64,000 bases of DNA from Siphonodentalium dalli (lineage: Eukaryota > Mollusca > Scaphopoda > Gadilida > Siphonodentaliidae). The stretch's first letter is position 1. Every line of letters starts with the position of its first letter. Position numbers and translations under genes: made by a program. Shown piece by piece: positions 58,257 to 64,000 of this stretch. The stretch is from positions 87,600,983 through 87,664,982 of the forward strand of contig CP136061.1 in the NCBI GenBank assembly GCA_032622095.1, given 5' to 3'. The notes under the pieces are model-generated. The model was not told the DNA's origin. It searched no databases and worked only from the letters and a program-made list of their open reading frames with translations.

Positions 58257-58468
58257 TGTAATGCCCTAAATAATCGACTCCTTAACCACAGCACAATTAT
58301 GGGTAATATGTCAGGATTTAGTCGGAAATATGGCTTGTTGCCATTCATCGGAAAGCTCTCCCCGAGAGCTTTCCGATGAATGGCAACAAGCCATATTTCC
58401 GACTAAATCCTGAAAAATTACCCATAATTCTCCTGAGGTTAAGGAGTCAATGATTAAGGGCATTACTG
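58257..58468. mobile_element. Family C palindromic MITE, copy 5, near complete
   Basis: The left terminus has lost CAG ('atgtaatgccctaaataatc'); the right reads 'gggcattactg'. The arms are complementary almost throughout, turning at 'ctctccccgagag'. Confidence 0.88.
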
Positions 58469-58831
58469 TAAATGTAAGTTATGAGGAAGCCATTGTAGAT
58501 CCATGGAAACGGGCAGCAGTGTAAGTAAAAATGCACGACGACAGTTTATTCAAGGTTCCATCACATTACAACATTTTTTATTAAAAATCTACCGTACTTT
58601 CTAAACTATTTTTAAGTGAAATATATGTGAGACCAGGTGATTCTCCTTTGTTTTTTTGAATAATAATGCAAAAACATCTTTAAAAATAGTTTCATAGAAA
58701 TGTTAATGTTGTTGGAAGTGTGCCGGGAAGAGGTAGAGCAACTTTTAAGTCAAAGGCAATTAAAAAATGCCATTTCGGTGATCAAAATGATTGATTAAAG
58801 AGATATGGTTACTATAGCGACCAGTTCCAGT

Positions 58832-60660
58832 TTATACACTGTACTTTTCAAAAGAATCTTGAGAAGTGGCAAGCTTCGCAGCACATGATTTCAAATACTC
58901 TGTGTAACGTAGTCGAGCATAGTGCAAGACCTTATTAACATTATGTCGTCGGACAAGTTTGTCGAAAAACATGGCAAGTTCGTCATATTCCATTTGGTTG
59001 AAAATGACTCTATCTCTGTGTTGAAGCAATAGAGATAGGCATATGAACATGAGGAATGGGTTTCCACATCCGAACTCCTCTGGAGGGGGAAGAGGCTTCT
59101 CGGGTTCGTAACACGATGTACTGTTTTTCAATTCAGAATGTTCTGTGATTTCCGCACATTCAGAAACTTTCCTGACTGGAGAACGAGAGCTAGTCCTTGT
59201 ACTATTTTCCTGTTTATTTGCATCAGAGCACTGTGGTGTGGATTGTTGTGAATTCCGTGAGTTTGCTACAGGCATTGTTTGTTGTGAATTCTGTATCACT
59301 TTTTTCATCCCACTGAAAAACGAGCCTTTGATTGGTGGAATGTAGGATTCCGGTTTGTCATTGTGTTTAGTGTCGGAATCATGTCCGCTGTCAACCGACG
59401 CCTCAAGCGACAGGTGAAATTGAGACTGTGATTCATCGCCGTCATTTAAAACAATGCCGTCGTCAACCTTATCCGATTCTTCAACCAACAGTTTGATTAC
59501 CTCCTCCTGAATTGGTTTCTCTGAAAGACTCGTGTTCGCGATTTGAGCAACATCTGCATGCAAGGCGCTATCCTTTAAAGATTCCGAAATCGAGGCACTT
59601 TTACATCTCATTGTCTCAAGCATCGGGTCATCCATGCAAGGAAACACAGGCTTATCATCGTCAGCAGGCGAATCATCATAAGTCGACTGTTCAACGTTAT
59701 TGTTATTGAAAGCTCCAGACTGTATCTTCTCCTTTGAATAACTTCTTAAATGTCCGATGCGACGCATGGCCAATAATTTTGAATATATCATATGCTTGTT
59801 GGCGAACGTTGGCGAGCTAGGACATAAGTTTGAGAGTATAGCTGGAGAGTATGAAGGATCGGTTAGAAGGATCCCTGCCTCGGGAGGATCAGGTGGGAGC
59901 GTGCTCCACATCACCTCCAACATATACAGTGCGTCTTCAAATGGGAACTCTCGCTTCAACTCGAGCAGCAGCCAGCGATAACAGAAGAACAAATCGTTTG
60001 CGTGATGCTTTTCCAAATATTTAAAATATTCGGGATCAGCATGATGGAGCAAGTCTGATAAATGTTGAAATTTTATGTTGACTGAATTTCCATCGAGACC
60101 AAAGTTAGTTGACAGACGCTTCATAGCACCACAGAAACATATATAAGCAGACGCCTCGTCTTTCTGGGTGACAAGAAGCGGCGACGCGATATCGCTCATT
60201 CCCTGGCAGTATGAGTCTTGTGGATGTGTCAGGGCGTAGGTCACCAGTAAATGAAACAAGGAGATTACATTCTTATTATCGTCGGCACCGGAATAGAATT
60301 TATGGTTGCGATCCGTTCGCAGAACGTCCTTTTTCACCATCTGAATGACGTATTTCACTTCCTCAGAGGCGTTTCCGCTGTTGATATGTTCCTTCCACTG
60401 ATCACGTAGTTTGTAGTAATCCTTCTCCTTCTGTTTGAGATAATCAAACCTCTCCTTCCCTGATAAGTCTGATGGATAGATGTTAAGAAGGTGGCGCCAC
60501 ACGACCCTTCTAAGCGACGGCTCGACGCCTCCTTGGTATATACTCAATCGGAATTCATGCGGCTTTACTAAATGTCCAACAGAATCGAGATAGTTTCGGA
60601 ATTCCTGATCTGACATTGGAGGTTTGGATGGTCGAAACTGATTATCATCATGTTTTAAAC
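58832..60660 (-). CDS. TBC1D25: TBC1D25 terminal coding exon with TBC domain
   Basis: 608 codons plus TAA, an unusually long single exon. Acceptor on the minus strand is ttgttgacag. Catalytic Arg and Gln lie about 114 and 152 residues into the exon. Residues about 270-530 are low-complexity, rich in Asp, Ser and Glu. The C-terminal helices end in SQDSFEKYSV. Confidence 0.93.
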
Positions 60661-63220
60661 CTGTCAACAAATAAATAAACATGATTAAATATCATATATA
60701 TAGCAGTATGTCTTCAATATGCTTAATATTTATAAGATAATGCATTGGCACAGGGTTTTTGCAAAACAATCAGGTAGCTCCCATCATGAAAGGGTTAAAC
60801 CTGATTATATATAAGTCAACATAAAGCTTCAAGAGTTTCAACTGTCAAACAAACCTTCCCCACATAAAGGTTAATGTCACAGGTTTATGGATTGTGCTTA
60901 ATATTTCATAACTTCAAAATCTGATAGCCATATAGAATATTCCATTCATTTATTAAATGTAACTTCCCTGTAACATTTTGGGGCACTACAATTTTCATCA
61001 GGAATAAAATTTTGAAATACAATACAGATTATACTCGGTACACATAAGGTCATACCATATTTCACCTTCAGAATCATTCAACATAAATAATTAACTGAAA
61101 TGGGTGCTGGTATACTGTAGGTTACAGTAAAGTAATTCGATTGGTGGCGCCCTCCAACGGATTTTGGACCAAGATGCAATAGAGAATTAAAAAAATTCTG
61201 GGCTCTGGTTGGTTAATAGTAGTTTCGATATTTAAACATATAAAATACATGCAATCACTCCTCTTGAAATTTCAGACTCCAAACAAAACATTGGCACATT
61301 GTAAAGCAAGTGGTTCCTAGATTGAATTTTTTTTGTGTGAGGTAAAAAATGTCAATATTTTTTTCATGCAATTCTGACTCTAGATTATAAATCCCAAATT
61401 TAAAGGTACATTCCATGCGCACGATATCATTTTTTTTTCATGCATAAACTTTGCGCAGATGCCAATCCTGGTGATCATGTAGTCATTTATCACAATTCAT
61501 GGATATTCAGGGCTGCAGGCCATTATATGTTAACACTGAGGCCTATGGGAAATAATTACTTCACTGTAACCTGTATGCACACCATCAAGTCTTCAAATAT
61601 GGTGTCTTTTTTTTCTGTTCTAGAGTTATCCTTCTTGATATTGAAACATTTTGTTTTCTTTTGTTTACAATCACAGGGGTGGAATTTTTTTACCCAAAAA
61701 ATGGGACTAGGCTTACCTTTGAGAATCCCCCACATGCAAAATCTCCATTTTCACACTTCCACAGGATAAAACAAAGCAGACTGAATACTTTACACATGAC
61801 TGGAGGTGTAAAGGATTGTCACATTCTTTGATAATGTTGATTAATTTACTAACAAGGGGGGAGATTAGAGGAGTAAAATAGTGAAGAAACCCATTCGACA
61901 AAATAACAAATTGAAATTTGAAAATGTTTTCTTTTTATTTTATTGTGTCATATTTCAATATATACTGTAGATATAAAAGGGAGCATATTTCTATGATGTG
62001 TACATGTGCGTGGATATGTGCTGAATATTTGTCATCTGGATTTAGAGCTAACCTGACACCACTGTATACTCACCCTCTAACTTCTAAAACTGGGATAGGG
62101 CTTATCTTCAAGGACCACCCCTGTGATTGTTTCGGAAGCAAAAAACATCCTCAGGGATAGGCTTACTGACGGGTGTATACAGTAATAAAGAAAGCACTGC
62201 GCATATGATGAACATTATGTACTCACCCATAGCTTTCTGCATATGTGACATTGTCTTGCTGACGCCGCCGGTGATCGTTCCAGTGATTGAGCCGAGTAGT
62301 GAGTTCTTATCAATAAAACTTGATATTCTATGGGAGGGTATGTCTGCTGGCGCTATGATGTCCCAGTCATCAAGACCTAATAAACAAGAAATTTTTGAGT
62401 CAATCGAAAAACAAATATCAAAATAATCATCCGGAAACAAATAATTTGGCGTATTCTAAGTCAATAAATGTCTATAACACCTCAGGCAAACTTCATAGGA
62501 CGACCCCCATATTTTAACTTAACCTGTATTTTCTTGTGCTTAAACCACATACAAAGCTTTTTGAGTTCATCGAACAATTAATACTAAAGTAATGATTCGG
62601 AAACCAAAAAATGTTGCTGGACAGACAGACAGACAGACCAGACCGACATGTTTCAAACAGTTTCATTGAAATGTCTGTGTTGTTGTTGTTGTTGGAAGAG
62701 ATAAAGCACTGTTAACAAGGTTTAGCAATAACAATTCTTAGCAAATTAACCACAATCACTTAGAATGTTCCTACATGGAAACTATTGCCCATATGAACAC
62801 AAATTATAAATGACCTCCCAATCATTCAAAAGTCTCTTTTAAGATTTGAAAGTAACATATAAGTGTTGAGAAATTGAATTTTTTAAACTTTCCCAGTAGA
62901 TGCCCTTCAAACCGTCTCTAACATGGAATGAATGATACATCATATCCCCCTCCCAACTAACTTGTGGCACAATCAGGGTTTGAATTTGATTCTCGTACCC
63001 TCAAACTTGTGAATCAGCTTTGATTCTCGAAAAAATGGATGGTTTTTACTGAATAAAGATGATACACATACCTTCTTCAAACGGCTTGAGATCCACTTTG
63101 AGTTTGAGGTAAGGATCAGATGCACACTGGAATGCTGCATCCATGTCCCAGTCAGATAGCATGCTCAAATAGAGTTCTCTCCCATCACAGTCCTGAGCCT
63201 GATAACTCATTGCAAAGTCA
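58832..63220 (-). CDS. TBC1D25: TBC1 domain family member 25 (Rab GAP), last three coding exons
   Basis: The minus-strand exons 63,220-63,072, 62,376-62,227 and 60,660-58,832 join in phase to about 708 residues. The N-terminal piece (YLSMLSDWDMDAAFQCASDP) matches the end of the PB1-like N-terminal domain. The next exon starts with DWDIIAP, equivalent to the LC3-interacting region of vertebrate TBC1D25. The last exon holds the TBC domain: GGVEPSLRRVVWRHLLNIYP, the arginine finger in VKKDVLRTDR and the glutamine finger in YCQGMSD. Both catalytic fingers are intact, so Rab-GAP activity is expected (the vertebrate protein acts on Rab33B at autophagosomes). As in vertebrates, the TBC domain is split by a long acidic/Ser-rich insertion and resumes at CGNPFLMFICLSLLL. 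The partial protein already exceeds the roughly 690-residue vertebrate length because that insertion is longer. The 5' exons lie beyond 64,000. Confidence 0.93.
60661..62226 (-). other. TBC1D25 intron with MITE fragments
   Basis: A B' end fragment lies at about 60,720-60,797 ('aatgcattggcacaggg', 'catgaaagggttaa'). A copy of the small element also found at 24,856-24,977 lies at about 62,092-62,185 ('ttactgacgggtgtatacag'). No exon is visible in between. Confidence 0.6.
62227..62376 (-). CDS. TBC1D25: TBC1D25 internal exon with LIR-like WDII
   Basis: 150 nt with split glycine codons at both ends. Begins LDDWDIIAPADIP and ends TGGVSKTMSHMQKAM. Acceptor tgtttattag, donor gtgagtac. Confidence 0.92.
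63072..63220 (-). CDS. TBC1D25: TBC1D25 internal exon, end of PB1-like domain
   Basis: 149 nt; starts by completing a split codon, then DFAMSYQAQDCDGRELYLSM and ends KVDLKPFEE plus one base. Acceptor tcatattacag, donor gtatgtgt. The partial codon at its start shows that at least one further 5' exon exists. Confidence 0.9.
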
Positions 63221-64000
63221 CTGTAATATGAAACAACAGGTTGATGCAAAGAATTGTTGACAGTTCAGACCTTGGGGACATTCTTAACCCTTTCATGATG
63301 GGAGCTGCACTGGCGCAACATTAAAGATCCTGTGCCAATGCATTATTTTATATATGCAAGTCTCCCATAGGTTCACAAGCTTGAAAGCCATGTAAACCAT
63401 TGAGGTGATAAGCTGATAACTTTCTTCTACTTCAAAGTGACTTTCTGAGCCAACAAAACAGCAAAAGAAAGAATAGGATTCTGTAGGGTGTTTATTAATG
63501 AAAGAATGCAATTCTATAGGGTTTTTATCTGCTCATTTACTTAAAGACATGTTATGTTCTTAATTCAGTGAATAATACTGGTGAGTGAGCCCCCAGGCAC
63601 TTTGCCCACTGGCAAAATGCAGCATTCAATTAATATTATTGAAAATTCTAGCCACACCGATCATACCATTTGAGAAAACGCAACATCCAAATTGCAATTA
63701 ATTGTAAATATTTACTTCTTAAATCGGAATGAATGATTGTCAGTAAACAAAAGGCAACGATTTAATCGACGTGAGTTGCTCTATATAATTCATGTATAAA
63801 TGTCATTGTGCGCTGCCAATTTGGATATAAAATTTATGGAAATAACTACTTTTTCTGTGTTGCCATTAAATCACTCCAGCGGAGTGTTTCATATCACTTT
63901 AAGTTATTTAACCAACTCAGTAAATGGAGAATAGAACTTTCCCATGTAAACTTTTATAACTAAATTGGAAAGCCATTAGGAGTGAAAGTCAAGCCTTGAA
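63221..64000 (-). other. TBC1D25 intron, window edge
   Basis: Holds a B' left-end fragment at 63,288-63,375 (TTAA, 'ccctttcatgatgggagc', 'tgtgccaatgcattatttta'). At about 63,825-63,905 a stretch ('tggaaataactactttttct', 'cggagtgtttcatatcactt') is shared with about 27,070-27,165 in an NDUFA5 intron. No exon seen. Confidence 0.55.

Noticed and set aside
1-64000. tRNA or rRNA genes
   Set aside because: I looked for T-loop-like GGTTCRANNCC boxes and rRNA motifs and saw none with a credible cloverleaf.

Overview
The window is eukaryotic nuclear DNA from an invertebrate animal, probably marine. Three split genes with ordinary GT-AG introns are visible (an F-type lectin, NDUFA5 and TBC1D25). They sit in AT-rich sequence crowded with DNA transposons, foldback elements, satellites and a few retroelements. 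Single-domain F-type (fucose-binding) lectins, a Crypton-type recombinase, a DIRS-type gag and an L2/CR1-like LINE tail together fit a mollusc, echinoderm, hemichordate or cephalochordate. I cannot choose between these from the sequence.

Layout. 1-2.3 kb: no gene. 2.3-2.75 kb: a 50-bp tandem repeat. 3.0-6.9 kb, minus strand: a tandem run of DIRS-like units, the last of which carries a broken gag gene. 8.98-18.43 kb, plus strand: the last two coding exons of an F-type lectin, separated by a 9-kb intron. That intron holds a frameshifted tyrosine recombinase, a 43-bp satellite, a LINE tail, a CA-rich microsatellite and a single DIRS-derived unit. 18.4-24 kb: repeats, including an 841-bp foldback whose arms are themselves a satellite. 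A 100-N assembly gap lies at 23,808-23,907. 26.53-28.65 kb, plus strand: three coding exons of NDUFA5; its short first coding exon was not found. 28.8-58.3 kb: about 30 kb without a recognisable gene, made of nested transposons, at least four TTAA-flanked MITE families, a 160-bp higher-order repeat and an AGATATCT-rich satellite. 58.83-63.22 kb, minus strand: the last three coding exons of TBC1D25; its 5' exons lie beyond the window.

The three genes have unrelated jobs: extracellular fucose recognition, mitochondrial complex I, and a Rab GTPase-activating protein in autophagy. Nothing links them functionally. The most unusual content is in the repeats: a recombinase unit bordered on both sides by the same satellite, tandem DIRS derivatives, the satellite-armed foldback, a dense cluster of TTAA elements each holding two near-perfect hairpins, and an inverted duplication next to the gap that looks at least partly like an assembly problem.
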